From Streptomyces sp. TRM70350 (GTDB taxonomy: Bacteria; Actinomycetota; Actinomycetes; Streptomycetales; Streptomycetaceae), in contig NZ_JAHUXH010000023.1 of the NCBI RefSeq assembly GCF_019219825.1, positions 1 to 64,000 on the forward strand: a DNA stretch of 64,000 bases, in the 5' to 3' direction. Both the position numbers and the translations under genes were made by a program. Within the stretch, counting starts at the first letter, position 1; the number at the start of each line of letters is the position of its first letter. Shown here in pieces: positions 1-8,570 of the stretch. The notes below the pieces were generated by a model, which made no database searches, was not told the DNA's origin, and saw nothing but the letters and a program-made list of their open reading frames with translations.

Positions 1-57
1 ACCCCGCGAATCACGCATCAGCGTCGACAGCGTCTGCGCACCCATGTCGAACTTCAT
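1..57 (-). CDS. WXG100/ESAT-6-like protein, N-terminus only
   Basis: Only the first 19 codons lie in the window. They read M-K-F-D-M-G-A-Q-T-L and continue as S-T-L-M-R-D-S-R-G. The start is preceded by a purine-rich GGGGGAGG site about ten bases upstream. From memory, starts of the type MKFDMGAQTL occur in small actinobacterial helical-hairpin proteins related to WXG100 type VII secretion substrates. This is an inference from a very short stretch, because the W-x-G motif itself lies off the window. Confidence 0.5.
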   Translation of the reverse strand, partial: MKFDMGAQTLSTLMRDSRG

Positions 58-192
58 ACCGAACCCGCCTCCCCCATCTCGTGTCCTGGTCGTCTCATCG
101 TACGTAAATCATCTGTCATCTCTACCAACTCATCTCCACCAGTTACAGAGGCAGCACAAAGCCCTGACCAACACACATGACCAGCACATGGG

Positions 193-1374
193 TCAGCGCG
201 CAGCGGACTGCGCCGCCGGGCCTTCGCGGCAGATCAGCAGGAGGGCTCGGTCGTCGTTGACGTCCTTCGCGACCGCCTCGATGAGGTGCCAGGCGGCGCC
301 CTGGAAGCCGCCGACGACATAGCGGTCGGCCTCGCCGGTGAGGCGGTCGATGCCCTCGACGATGTCGCGGTCGGAGGTTTCCACCAGGCCATCCGTGAAG
401 AGCATCAACACGTCACCAGGACGCAAAGAGCCCTTGACGGGGTCGAACTGGGCGCCGTCGTACACACCCAGCAACGGCCCTTCCGCCGCCTTCTCCTCCC
501 AGCGGCCGCTGCCCGCGCTGAGCTGCAGCCCCGGCGGATGGCCCGCGGAGTACAGCTCGTAGTCGCCGGAGTCCAGGTCGAGGACGAGGTGGATGGAGGT
601 GGCGAAGCCCTCCTGCCAGTCCTGGCGGAGCAGATAGCCGTTCGCGGCGGGGAGGAAGGCGTGCGGGGGCAGGCTGCCCAGCAGGCCGCCGAAGGCGCCC
701 GACAGGAGCAGGGCGCGCGACCCCGCGTCCATGCCCTTGCCGGAGACGTCCGTGAGGACGACCTCCAGGGTGCGGCCGCCGTTCGTACGGGCCGCGACCA
801 CGAAGTCGCCCGAGAAGGACTGCCCGCCGGCCGGGCGCAGCGCCATCTCGCGGTGCCAGCCCTGCGGCAGCTTCGGTAGCTTGCTCTGCACCCGGATCCG
901 TTCGCGCAGGTCGAACAGCATGGTGCCGCCGCGCCGCCAGGGCACGCCGACCCGGCTGCGGAACTGGGCGATCAGCAGACCGAAGAAGCCGCACGCGGCG
1001 ACGACCAGGACGACCCCGGGTGTGACGCGCGACGGGCCCTCCGTGTACGGGCCCAGCTGTATCGACTCCACGATCAGGGCCGTGGCGGCCGCCGCGTACA
1101 GGCCGAGCAGGCTGGCCGGGCGCAGCAGCAGGCCGCCCGCGACGATCGGCAGGACCAGGACGGCCGGGGAACACCACACCGAGTTGGCGAGCGTCCCGGC
1201 GGTGATCAGGGGGATGGTGAGCAGCAGGCCCGCCAGCGCGACCCAGTCGGAGCCGTCGCCGCGGAAGTAGTCGACGGCGCTTTTGCGCAGGCCGACGCGG
1301 ACCCGGTGCCACCTCATCTTCAACCGGGCCGTGAACGTATCGGCCGCCGCGCGCCGCTCTCGTCCTGCTGCCAT
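193..1374 (-). CDS. Membrane-anchored SpoIIE/PP2C-type serine phosphatase
   Basis: 393 residues. An N-terminal membrane part with about four hydrophobic segments (roughly residues 44-66, 68-90, 95-110 and 122-140) precedes a cytoplasmic SpoIIE-type PP2C domain (about 170-385). Metal-binding motifs of the family are visible as FSGDFV, DVSGKGMDAGSRA, SAGHPPG and LFTDGLVE. The family removes phosphate from anti-sigma-factor antagonists or similar serine phosphoproteins. There is no PAS, GAF or kinase domain, so any signal would enter through the membrane part. The start is not certain: Met20 (position 1317) is an alternative, and neither start has a strong ribosome binding site. The gene stands alone, divergent from the acetyltransferase to its right. 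Confidence 0.85.
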   Translation of the reverse strand: MAAGRERRAAADTFTARLKMRWHRVRVGLRKSAVDYFRGDGSDWVALAGLLLTIPLITAGTLANSVWCSPAVLVLPIVAGGLLLRPASLLGLYAAAATALIVESIQLGPYTEGPSRVTPGVVLVVAACGFFGLLIAQFRSRVGVPWRRGGTMLFDLRERIRVQSKLPKLPQGWHREMALRPAGGQSFSGDFVVAARTNGGRTLEVVLTDVSGKGMDAGSRALLLSGAFGGLLGSLPPHAFLPAANGYLLRQDWQEGFATSIHLVLDLDSGDYELYSAGHPPGLQLSAGSGRWEEKAAEGPLLGVYDGAQFDPVKGSLRPGDVLMLFTDGLVETSDRDIVEGIDRLTGEADRYVVGGFQGAAWHLIEAVAKDVNDDRALLLICREGPAAQSAAR

Positions 1375-1547
1375 CAGTTCGGGACCCTATCCATCGGACC
1401 AGCTGCTTGGCACGGGAGGCCCCACTTGTCCCCCGTCCGAGGCTCGACTTCACAGTGAACTTCACGGAAAGCCGCCGCGCCGACGTCCTGGCGAAGTCAG
1501 GGAAAATTCCGTCGCTCGTCCCGCAATGCCCTGATAGGCATGGGCCC

Positions 1548-2801
1548 ATGGCAACTGACTTCCTGACCGGCCCGGGTACCGAGCTGCGGGTGCTGCGACC
1601 GGACGACTGGGCCCCGTGGTACGACACTCTGATCCGCGCCTTCGGTGGGGTGCCGGAGTCCGCCGAGGAGCGGGAGCTGTGGAACGCGCTCACCGAGTTC
1701 GACCGTTCCCTGGGGGCGTGGGACGGGGACGCGTGCGTGGGGACGGCAGGGGCGTTCAGCTTCCGGCTGACTGTGCCCGGCGGCGCCTCGGTGCCGGCCG
1801 CGGGCATCACCATGGTGAGCGTGGCCGCCACGCACCGCAGGCGCGGCGTGCTGACGTCCATGATGCGGCGGCAGTTGGACGACGTACGTTCCTGGGGCGA
1901 GCCGCTGGCCGTCCTGATGGCGTCCGAGCCGCCGATCTACGGTCGCTTCGGCTACGGCGCCGCGACCTTCCATCTGGGTGCCGAGATCGACACGAACCGT
2001 GTACGACTGTCCGTCCCGACCGGCACCGACGACGTACGGCTGCGGTACGCGGCGCCCGCCGATGTCCTCGACGCGTGTGAGGCGGTGTACGCACGGCTGG
2101 TGCCGGAGCGGCCCGGGATGCTGTCCCGGCGGCCGGGCTGGGAGCGGCTGGGGCTGCTCGATCCGGAGAGCGAGCGGGACGGGGCGTCGCCGCTGCAGTG
2201 CGTGGTCGCCGAGCGGGGTGGGGAGACGGTCGGCTACGCGCGCTACCGCGTCAAGGCGGACTGGGAAGTCACCGGGCCCAACGGCAAAGTGATCCTGCAG
2301 GACCTCGCCGCGCTCGACCCGGCGGCGGACGCGGCGCTGTGGCGTTTCCTGTTCGACATCGACCTCACGTCGACACTGGTCATGCGGGGTCGGCCGGTCG
2401 ACGACGCCTGGCAGTACCTGGTGTCCGACATCCGGCGCTGTCAGCCGCGGACGCGGGACTCCTTGTACGTACGGCTGGTTGACGTGGGGGCAGCGCTGGA
2501 GGCGCGGACCTACCAGGCGCCGGTGGATGTGGTGTTCGAGGTGGAGGATGCCTTCTGTCCCTGGAACGCGGGGCGGTGGCGGCTGACCGGGGACGCGAAG
2601 GGGGCGTCCTGTGCGCGTACCTCCGATGCGGCGGATCTCGCGCTGTCGGTACGGGAGTTGGCGGCGTCGTATCTGGGCGGGGTGAGCCTGGTGGCGCTGG
2701 CGGCGGCCGGGCGGGTGCGGGAGCTGCGGCGCGGGGCGTTGGCGGAGGCGGCGGTGGGGTTCGGGGCGGCGGTGACGCCCTGGCTGCCGCACGGCTTCTG
2801 A
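1548..2801 (+). CDS. Eis-like GNAT N-acetyltransferase
   Basis: 417 residues from the ATG at 1548; upstream in-frame codons look non-coding. The N-terminal half has a GNAT fold with the acetyl-CoA loop as RRRGVLTSMMRRQL, followed by the aromatic stretch IYGRFGYG that in Eis carries the general-acid tyrosine. A second GNAT-like part and a C-terminal SCP2-like part complete the three-domain Eis layout. The chain ends in Phe (LPHGF). Eis of Mycobacterium uses its C-terminal carboxylate in catalysis, so this ending fits. Eis proteins acetylate amines on aminoglycosides and peptides; the substrate here is unknown. It is convergent with the glycosylase, 7 bases away. Confidence 0.85.
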   Translation: MATDFLTGPGTELRVLRPDDWAPWYDTLIRAFGGVPESAEERELWNALTEFDRSLGAWDGDACVGTAGAFSFRLTVPGGASVPAAGITMVSVAATHRRRGVLTSMMRRQLDDVRSWGEPLAVLMASEPPIYGRFGYGAATFHLGAEIDTNRVRLSVPTGTDDVRLRYAAPADVLDACEAVYARLVPERPGMLSRRPGWERLGLLDPESERDGASPLQCVVAERGGETVGYARYRVKADWEVTGPNGKVILQDLAALDPAADAALWRFLFDIDLTSTLVMRGRPVDDAWQYLVSDIRRCQPRTRDSLYVRLVDVGAALEARTYQAPVDVVFEVEDAFCPWNAGRWRLTGDAKGASCARTSDAADLALSVRELAASYLGGVSLVALAAAGRVRELRRGALAEAAVGFGAAVTPWLPHGF

Positions 2802-2808
2802 TGCGCGG

Positions 2809-3618
2809 TCAGTCGCGCTGGCAGGTGGGGCACCAGAAGAGGTTGCGGGCGGCGAGGTCGGCGGTGCGGATGTCGCCGCCGCAGATGTGGCAGGGCTGGT
2901 TGGCCCGGCGGTAGACGTAGACCTCGCCGCCGTGGTCGTCGGCGCGGGGTGGGCGGCCCATGGCCTCGGGGGTGTGCTCGGGGCGGACGGTGTCGATGCG
3001 GTTGTGCCGCACGCCCTGGCGCATGAGGTCGACGAGGTCGGTCCAGATCGCGTCCCACTCGGTGGGGGTGATGTCCTTGCCCGGGCGGTACGGGTCGATC
3101 TGGTGGCGGAAGAGCACTTCCGCGCGGTAGACGTTTCCGACTCCGGCGATGACCTTCTGGTCCATGAGGAGGGCGGCGATCGTGGTGCGGCTGCGGGAGA
3201 TCCGCCGGTACGCGGCGGCGGAGTCGGCGTCGTCGCGGAGCGGGTCGGGGCCGAGACGGTCGTGGATCGCCCGCTTCTCCTGCTCGGGGATCAGGGCGCA
3301 GGTGGTCGGCCCGCGCAGGTCGACGTACGCGGTGTCGTGGGCGAGGCGCAGGCGGACGGTGTCGGTGGGCGGCGGGGCGGGGGCGTCACCGAAGGCGACC
3401 TTGCCGAACAGGCCCAGGTGGATGTGGACCCAGTCGGCGTCGCGGAAGCGCAGGAAGAGGTGCTTGCCGTGGGCCTCGGTCGCGGTCAGGACGGCCCTGT
3501 CCAGCAGGTCGGCGGCGTCGGAGAACTTGCCCTGGGGGCTGGTGACCCGGGGGGCCGTGCCGGAGAAGCGGGCGGCGTAGTCGTGCGCCAGCCGGTGAAT
3601 CGTGTGCCCTTCTGGCAC
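2809..3618 (-). CDS. Fpg/Nei-family DNA glycosylase (endonuclease VIII-like)
   Basis: 269 residues. It begins MPEGHTIHRLAHDYA: Pro2 is the nucleophile and Glu3 the catalytic acid of this family, and the PEGHTI start is typical of Nei rather than MutM. The helix-two-turns-helix region reads QKVIAGVGNVYRAEVLF. The C-terminus holds a four-cysteine zinc finger with CHICGGD and CPTCQRD. The enzyme excises oxidised bases and nicks abasic sites in base excision repair. It lies about 100 bases downstream of rpiB on the same strand, with a short tandem repeat in the gap, so the two may be co-transcribed. Confidence 0.92.
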   Translation of the reverse strand: MPEGHTIHRLAHDYAARFSGTAPRVTSPQGKFSDAADLLDRAVLTATEAHGKHLFLRFRDADWVHIHLGLFGKVAFGDAPAPPPTDTVRLRLAHDTAYVDLRGPTTCALIPEQEKRAIHDRLGPDPLRDDADSAAAYRRISRSRTTIAALLMDQKVIAGVGNVYRAEVLFRHQIDPYRPGKDITPTEWDAIWTDLVDLMRQGVRHNRIDTVRPEHTPEAMGRPPRADDHGGEVYVYRRANQPCHICGGDIRTADLAARNLFWCPTCQRD

Positions 3619-3633
3619 GGTTCCTGCTTCCTT

Positions 3634-3729
3634 CCAGCCCCAGGGGCAGTCTCAGTCGTGCTGCCCAGCCCCGCAGGGGCAGTCTCACTCCTGCTGCCCA
3701 GCCCCCCAGGGACGGTCTCAGTCCTGCTG
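3634..3729. repeat. Three tandem ~32-bp repeats between rpiB and the glycosylase gene
   Basis: Three near-identical units run head to tail, each built on the core CAGCCCC-N-CAGGGGCAGTCTCA followed by a CTGCTG-type end. They fill the 99-base spacer, and the last copy runs into the 3' end of rpiB (codons for its terminal Gln-Gln-Asp). Each unit holds a short CCCC/GGGG inverted element. They could be a processing or attenuation site between the two genes, or simple slippage. Confidence 0.6.
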
Positions 3730-4206
3730 CGGGTGGTGCGCCGGGATCGGCGGCAGGTCGCCCGTCGTCTCGTACGCCGACAGCATCTCGATGCGCCGGA
3801 CGTGGCGCTCCTCGTTCGTGAACGGCGTGTTCAGGAAGGTCTCGACGAACTTTGTCGCCTCGTCCAGCGTGTGCATGCGGGCGCCGACCGCGATCACGTT
3901 GGCGTTGTTGTGCTGTCGGCCGAGCGACGCCGTCTCCTCGCTCCAGGCCAGCGCCGCGCGGACGCCCTTGACCTTGTTCGCGGCGATCTGCTCGCCGTTG
4001 CCGGAACCGCCGATCACGATGCCCAGGGACTCCGGGTCGGCCGCCGTGCGCTGGGCGGCGCGGAGGCAGAAGGGCGGGTAGTCGTCCTGGGCGTCGTAGA
4101 TGTGGGGGCCGCAGTCGACGGGGTCGTGACCGGCCGCCTTGAGCCACTCGACGAGGTGGTTCTTCAGGTCGTAGCCGGCATGGTCGGAGCCGAGGTACAC
4201 GCGCAT
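3718..4206 (-). CDS. rpiB: Ribose-5-phosphate isomerase B
   Basis: 162 residues from the ATG at 4206; the preceding in-frame codons are low-complexity and not conserved-looking. It begins MRVYLGSDHAGYDLKNHL, the RpiB/LacA signature, with the phosphate-binding GSGNGE loop (GIVIGGSGNGEQIAANKVKG) and the R-H-N region ARQHNNANVIAVGARM-type stretch (here GRQHNNANVIAVGARM). It interconverts ribose 5-phosphate and ribulose 5-phosphate in the pentose phosphate pathway. It precedes the Nei-type gene on the same strand. Confidence 0.95.
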   Translation of the reverse strand: MRVYLGSDHAGYDLKNHLVEWLKAAGHDPVDCGPHIYDAQDDYPPFCLRAAQRTAADPESLGIVIGGSGNGEQIAANKVKGVRAALAWSEETASLGRQHNNANVIAVGARMHTLDEATKFVETFLNTPFTNEERHVRRIEMLSAYETTGDLPPIPAHHPQQD

Positions 4207-4423
4207 GGGACGAGTGTGACATGCCCCGGGCGGGGCAGTGGGGCCGGGTGGCCGCCGCCGAAATGTGACCGAAAAGCGCAAGCAACACCACCGAACCTCA
4301 GGAAAACCTCAAGTAACGATCTGGGATCAAAGGTTCAAGAATCCATTCACCTCAGATTCACTGGTCCGACTCGTACACCGCTCGTACGGGAAACAGCTCA
4401 CCCGGCGCAAAGGAAATCCGTCC

Positions 4424-5920
4424 ATGACTTCGCAGCCGACCCTGACGAAGGCCGGAAGCGGCCCCGGGGGCCACGATGGAACCGGCGATCCCGGTTCCGG
4501 ATCAGGTCTCCAGGCAGGGCTCAAGAACCGCCACCTGTCGATGATCGCCATCGGTGGTGTCATCGGCGCCGGACTCTTCGTGGGGTCCTCCTCCGGCATC
4601 GCCACCGCCGGCCCCGGCATCCTCCTGTCCTACGCGCTCGTCGGCACGCTCGTGGTGCTGGTGATGCGCATGCTCGGCGAGATGTCCGCCGCCAACCCGA
4701 CCTCGGGTTCGTTCTCGGCGCACGCCGACCGGGCGCTCGGGCCCTGGGCCGGGTTCACCATCGGCTGGCTGTACTGGTTCTTCTGGGTCGTGGTGCTGGC
4801 CGTGGAGGCGACCGCGGGTGCCGTGATCCTCGAAGGGTGGATTCCCTCCGTACCGCAGTGGGCCTGGGCGCTGATCGTGATGGTCGTGCTGACCGGGACC
4901 AACCTCGTCTCCGTCGGCTCCTACGGCGAGTTCGAGTTCTGGTTCGCCGGGATCAAGGTCGTGGCGATCGGCGCGTTCATCGTCATCGGCGGGCTGGCCG
5001 TGTTCGGGCTGCTGCCCGGCGTCGACAGCGAGCAGGCCGGGCTGAGCAACCTCACCGAACACGGCGGCTTCCTGCCCAACGGGGCAGGAGCGATCCTGAC
5101 CGGTGTGCTGCTCGTCGTGTTCTCCTTCATGGGCAGCGAGATCGCCACCCTGGCCGCCGGTGAGTCCGAGGACCCGCAGCGGGCGGTCACCAAGGCCACC
5201 AACAGCATCATCTGGCGTGTCGCCGTCTTCTACCTGGGCTCGATCCTCGTCGTGGTGTCCCTGCTGCCGTGGGACAGCACGGCGATCACCGACAAGGGCT
5301 CGTACGTCGCCGCCCTGGACTCCCTCGGTATCGCGCACGCCGGTCAGATCATGAACTTCATCGTGCTGACCTCGGTGCTGTCCTGTCTCAACTCCGGCCT
5401 CTACACCGCCTCCCGCATGGCCTTCTCGCTCGGCCGGCGCGGTGACGCGCCGCAGTCCTTCGCGCGGACCACCGGCCAGGGGGTGCCGCGGACGGCGATC
5501 CTCGTCTCCGTCGTCTTCGGCTTCGTCGCCGTCTTCTTCAACTACAAGTTCCCGGACTCCGTCTTCCTGTTCCTGGTGAACTCCAGCGGTGCCGTGGCGC
5601 TGTTCGTCTGGCTCGTCATCTGCTTCTCGCAGCTGCGGATGCGGAAGATCATCGAGCGGGAGGCGCCGGAGAAGCTGGTCGTGCGGATGTGGCTGTACCC
5701 GTATCTGACCTGGGCCACCGCCGCGTTGATCGTGTTCGTGCTCGGCTACATGCTGACCGACACCGAGCACGACGGACGCAGGACCGTGCTGCTGTCGCTG
5801 CTCGTCGCGGCCCTGGTGCTCGCCGTCGCCGTGGCCCGGCAGCGGACCGGGAAGCGGAACGCCCTCCAGGCCGACCAGACCGACCAGGCCGACCCGCAGA
5901 CCGCCGAGGTGCGGGACTAG
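4424..5920 (+). CDS. APC-superfamily amino acid permease (AAT/GABA-permease type)
   Basis: 498 residues; start ATG at 4424 with AAAGGA upstream. After a hydrophilic leader, twelve hydrophobic segments follow. The first carries the substrate-binding loop IGGVIGAGLFVGSSSG, and the conserved MRMLGEMSAANPTSGSF follows helix 2. The family imports amino acids by proton symport. A paralogue with the same motifs lies at 9464-10843. Substrate is not deducible; GABA, aromatic and D-serine/D-alanine permeases share these motifs. A 217-base upstream gap probably holds its promoter. Confidence 0.9.
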   Translation: MTSQPTLTKAGSGPGGHDGTGDPGSGSGLQAGLKNRHLSMIAIGGVIGAGLFVGSSSGIATAGPGILLSYALVGTLVVLVMRMLGEMSAANPTSGSFSAHADRALGPWAGFTIGWLYWFFWVVVLAVEATAGAVILEGWIPSVPQWAWALIVMVVLTGTNLVSVGSYGEFEFWFAGIKVVAIGAFIVIGGLAVFGLLPGVDSEQAGLSNLTEHGGFLPNGAGAILTGVLLVVFSFMGSEIATLAAGESEDPQRAVTKATNSIIWRVAVFYLGSILVVVSLLPWDSTAITDKGSYVAALDSLGIAHAGQIMNFIVLTSVLSCLNSGLYTASRMAFSLGRRGDAPQSFARTTGQGVPRTAILVSVVFGFVAVFFNYKFPDSVFLFLVNSSGAVALFVWLVICFSQLRMRKIIEREAPEKLVVRMWLYPYLTWATAALIVFVLGYMLTDTEHDGRRTVLLSLLVAALVLAVAVARQRTGKRNALQADQTDQADPQTAEVRD

Positions 5921-5957
5921 GCAGCGCGCCCCAGGAGAGCTTCACGCCACTGTGCCC

Positions 5958-7622
5958 TCACAGCGGCGTGAAGCTCTCCTTCACGTCCTCGTAGATGGCC
6001 AGTGCGGTGTCCGCCACGGCCGGCTGGTACCACGTGTTGACCTGGTACGACTTCCCCCTCGCGTCGAAGCCCAGCAGCCGGGCGTGCCACGGGACGCCGT
6101 CCAGCGTGAAGGTGTACTCCCAGACCACCGCCGGATGGCCGCGGAACGTCGTCTCCTCCAGGCGGATCTTGCGATAGTCCCGCCCCTGGTGGGCGTTGCG
6201 TTCCGAGGTGCGCCAGCTGTCCATCAGGTCGCCCCGGGCCAGGGAGGACTTGGCGGCCAGTTCCTGGGTGCCGTCGGGTGAGGTGTAGTGCACCTCCGAG
6301 CCCGTCTTCACATCCCGCCGCCAGCCCTGGGGCGTCACCCACGCGTAACCGCCGGCCTCCTGGCGCGCACCCGGCGGCAGGCTCGGCGGCCGGGACGTGC
6401 CCGCGACCGTGGGTGAGCCGGAGGCACTCGTCGACGACGCCGGTGGTGTGCCGTCCGCCCGGGTGTCGTCCGGCGGCCCCGCTGTCGCCGCCCAGACGAT
6501 CCCGGCCACCGTGGCGGCCGTCAGCACGCCCGCCACGGCGACCACCGCCGTCCGGTGGGATCCGGGCGACGGCCCGGACGGGACCGCGGGGCCGGGCAGT
6601 TCGCTCCCCGGCGGTGTCTCCCCGGCTCCTGGCGTCGGACGCCGCTCGGTCACCGCCTGCGCCCGCGCCAGTGAGACACCGGCTCCCGGACGGGCCCGTC
6701 CGGCGGGCGGAGGCTTGACGAGGACCGGCGTCGGCTGCTCCTTCACCGGCACCGGCTCAGCCACCGGCAGGGTGGGGGTGGGTCCCGGAAACGCCACCGT
6801 CCGCAGCGCCGCCTCCACCTCCTCCAACCCCGGGCGAATCCCCGGGTCCTTGCGCAGCAGCGCGCCGAGCACCTCCCGCAACGGACCCGCCGACGGGGGC
6901 AGTTCGGGCTCCTCGTACAGAACCGCGTGCAGCGTCGCCAGCGTCGTGTCCCGCGAGAACGGGGACTGCCCGGCCAGCGCCGCCGACAGCGTCGCCCCGA
7001 GCGACCACACGTCCGACGGCGGCCCCTGCGGCCGCCCGGAGATCCGCTCGGGGGCCATGTAGTCGGGCGAACCCACCAGCATCCCGGCCATGGTCAGCGC
7101 CTTGGCGTCCTGGATCGCCGCGATGCCGAAGTCGGTGAGCACGACCCGCCGTCCGGCGTCCTCGACCAGCACGTTCCCCGGCTTGATGTCCCGGTGCAGC
7201 ACGCCGCGCGCATGCACCTCGCGCAGCGCCTCCACCAGCCCCAGCCCGATCCGGGCCGCCGCGCCCGGCCCGAGCGGCCCGTCCTCGGCCATGATCCGTT
7301 CCAGGGAACGCCCGGCCACCAACTCCATGACGATCCACAGGCGTTCGCCCTCGTCCACCACGTCGTAGACGCGTACGACGTGGGGATGGTCGATCCGCGC
7401 GGTGGCCCGGGCCTCGCGCAGGGTGCGTTCGCGGCGGGTGCGGGCGTCCTCGGCGTCCAGGCCGTCGATGCGCATTTCCTTGACGGCGACCTGCCGGTCG
7501 AGTATTTCGTCGGCGGCTCGCCACACCCGCCCCATTCCCCCCTGCCCAATGCTTTCGGCCAACCGATAGCGCCCTGCCACCAGTAACCCTGGAACACCGG
7601 CACTTCGCGTATTCCCCGGCAA
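5958..7622 (-). CDS. Membrane-spanning Hanks-type Ser/Thr protein kinase
   Basis: The kinase domain begins GRYRLAESIGQGGMGRVW. The ATP lysine is in VAVKEMRI, the catalytic loop is HRDIKPGNV, the DFG motif is LTDFGIAA, and the APE motif is YMAPERISG. A Pro-rich linker, one transmembrane helix (HRTAVVAVAGVLTAATVAGI region) and an extracellular C-terminal domain of about 130 residues follow, so it is a receptor-like kinase. I chose the TTG at 7622 because AGGGGG stands ten bases upstream. An ATG at 7709 and a GTG at 7580 are alternatives. With the TTG start, codon 13 is the rare TTA leucine codon, implying bldA dependence. Divergent from the sortase substrate gene. Confidence 0.88.
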   Translation of the reverse strand: MPGNTRSAGVPGLLVAGRYRLAESIGQGGMGRVWRAADEILDRQVAVKEMRIDGLDAEDARTRRERTLREARATARIDHPHVVRVYDVVDEGERLWIVMELVAGRSLERIMAEDGPLGPGAAARIGLGLVEALREVHARGVLHRDIKPGNVLVEDAGRRVVLTDFGIAAIQDAKALTMAGMLVGSPDYMAPERISGRPQGPPSDVWSLGATLSAALAGQSPFSRDTTLATLHAVLYEEPELPPSAGPLREVLGALLRKDPGIRPGLEEVEAALRTVAFPGPTPTLPVAEPVPVKEQPTPVLVKPPPAGRARPGAGVSLARAQAVTERRPTPGAGETPPGSELPGPAVPSGPSPGSHRTAVVAVAGVLTAATVAGIVWAATAGPPDDTRADGTPPASSTSASGSPTVAGTSRPPSLPPGARQEAGGYAWVTPQGWRRDVKTGSEVHYTSPDGTQELAAKSSLARGDLMDSWRTSERNAHQGRDYRKIRLEETTFRGHPAVVWEYTFTLDGVPWHARLLGFDARGKSYQVNTWYQPAVADTALAIYEDVKESFTPL

Positions 7623-7776
7623 TTCGCTGCACCCCCTCAACGACGCCCCGAATGAAACGCGTTGGAACGCATTGAAACACAATGGCCACACGTCAGGCGG
7701 TACCAGCATAGTGCGGAGAAATCTTGTGGTACCTCTTCAAGTACTGCGAATTCAGGCGCAGACAAGGGGGACGAAC

Positions 7777-8487
7777 ATGCGTTCACGTCGAGCGACCGTC
7801 ATCACGGGATCGCTGGTAGCGGCAACTTTCTCGGCCGTGCTGATCGTTTCCGGCACCGCCGGGGCGGACGACCCGGGACCGGGCGGCGACAAGGGGGGAA
7901 AGGCCGTCGACAAGGCACCGGCGGGGGTGGCGCTGACCACGCTGCTGCCCGAGAAGATCTCGGTCGACAACGATTCGAAGGAAACGGCGATTACCGCCAC
8001 GGTGAAGAACGAGGGGACCAAGGACAGCGGTCCGGTCAGGCTTCTGGTCGTCGGTTTCGACGGGCTGACGGTCACGAATGTCGAGGGTTGTTCCGCGATA
8101 CCGGAAGGTGATCTTCCGGACGGTTCGAACAGCGGTTTCGCCTGCCCGCTGGACAGTCTGGCGGCGGGTGCGTCGAAGTCGTACGACGTCGACGCGACCT
8201 ACGACCTGAGCAAGACCGGAAAGATCTGTCTGCCCGTCCAGAACGGCGACGGAAGCAAGACGTTCTGGCAGCAGGGCCCGGTCCCGTTCGGCACGACGAA
8301 CCCGTCACCGAACGCCCCGGCCACCCCCCTGCTGCTCGGCACCGACAACAAGCCGGTGGCACCGGGTGGCGACGAGCTGGCCAGGACCGGTCCCGTCCGT
8401 GACGTCCTGCCGCTGGGCGCGGCCGGCGCGGCGCTGGTCGCGGCGGGGGCGGCGGGACTGTGGTGGTCCCGACGGCAACCGGCATAA
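7777..8487 (+). CDS. Secreted surface protein with LAxTG-type sortase signal
   Basis: 236 residues; start ATG at 7777 with AAGGGGG nine bases upstream. An N-terminal signal peptide (MRSRRATVITGSLVAAT, cleavage near GTAGA-D) is followed by a beta-rich extracellular domain with two cysteines, NVEGCSAI and SGFACPLDS. The C-terminus carries LARTG, then a hydrophobic helix and an RRQPA tail, which is the class E sortase sorting signal of high-GC actinobacteria. The protein should be covalently anchored to peptidoglycan. Function of the ectodomain is unknown. It is divergent from the receptor-like kinase. Confidence 0.82.
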   Translation: MRSRRATVITGSLVAATFSAVLIVSGTAGADDPGPGGDKGGKAVDKAPAGVALTTLLPEKISVDNDSKETAITATVKNEGTKDSGPVRLLVVGFDGLTVTNVEGCSAIPEGDLPDGSNSGFACPLDSLAAGASKSYDVDATYDLSKTGKICLPVQNGDGSKTFWQQGPVPFGTTNPSPNAPATPLLLGTDNKPVAPGGDELARTGPVRDVLPLGAAGAALVAAGAAGLWWSRRQPA

Positions 8488-8570
8488 GAAACAACCGGCA
8501 CAAGAAAAACGCGGAGGGCCGGGAAGCGGCTGATGCGCCACCCCGGCCCTCCGCGACACCCACCAGGCAA

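Noticed and set aside
2887..5163. A 758-codon plus-strand frame
   Set aside because: Runs antisense through the glycosylase and rpiB genes and out of frame through the permease; Val/Gly/Arg-rich without motifs.
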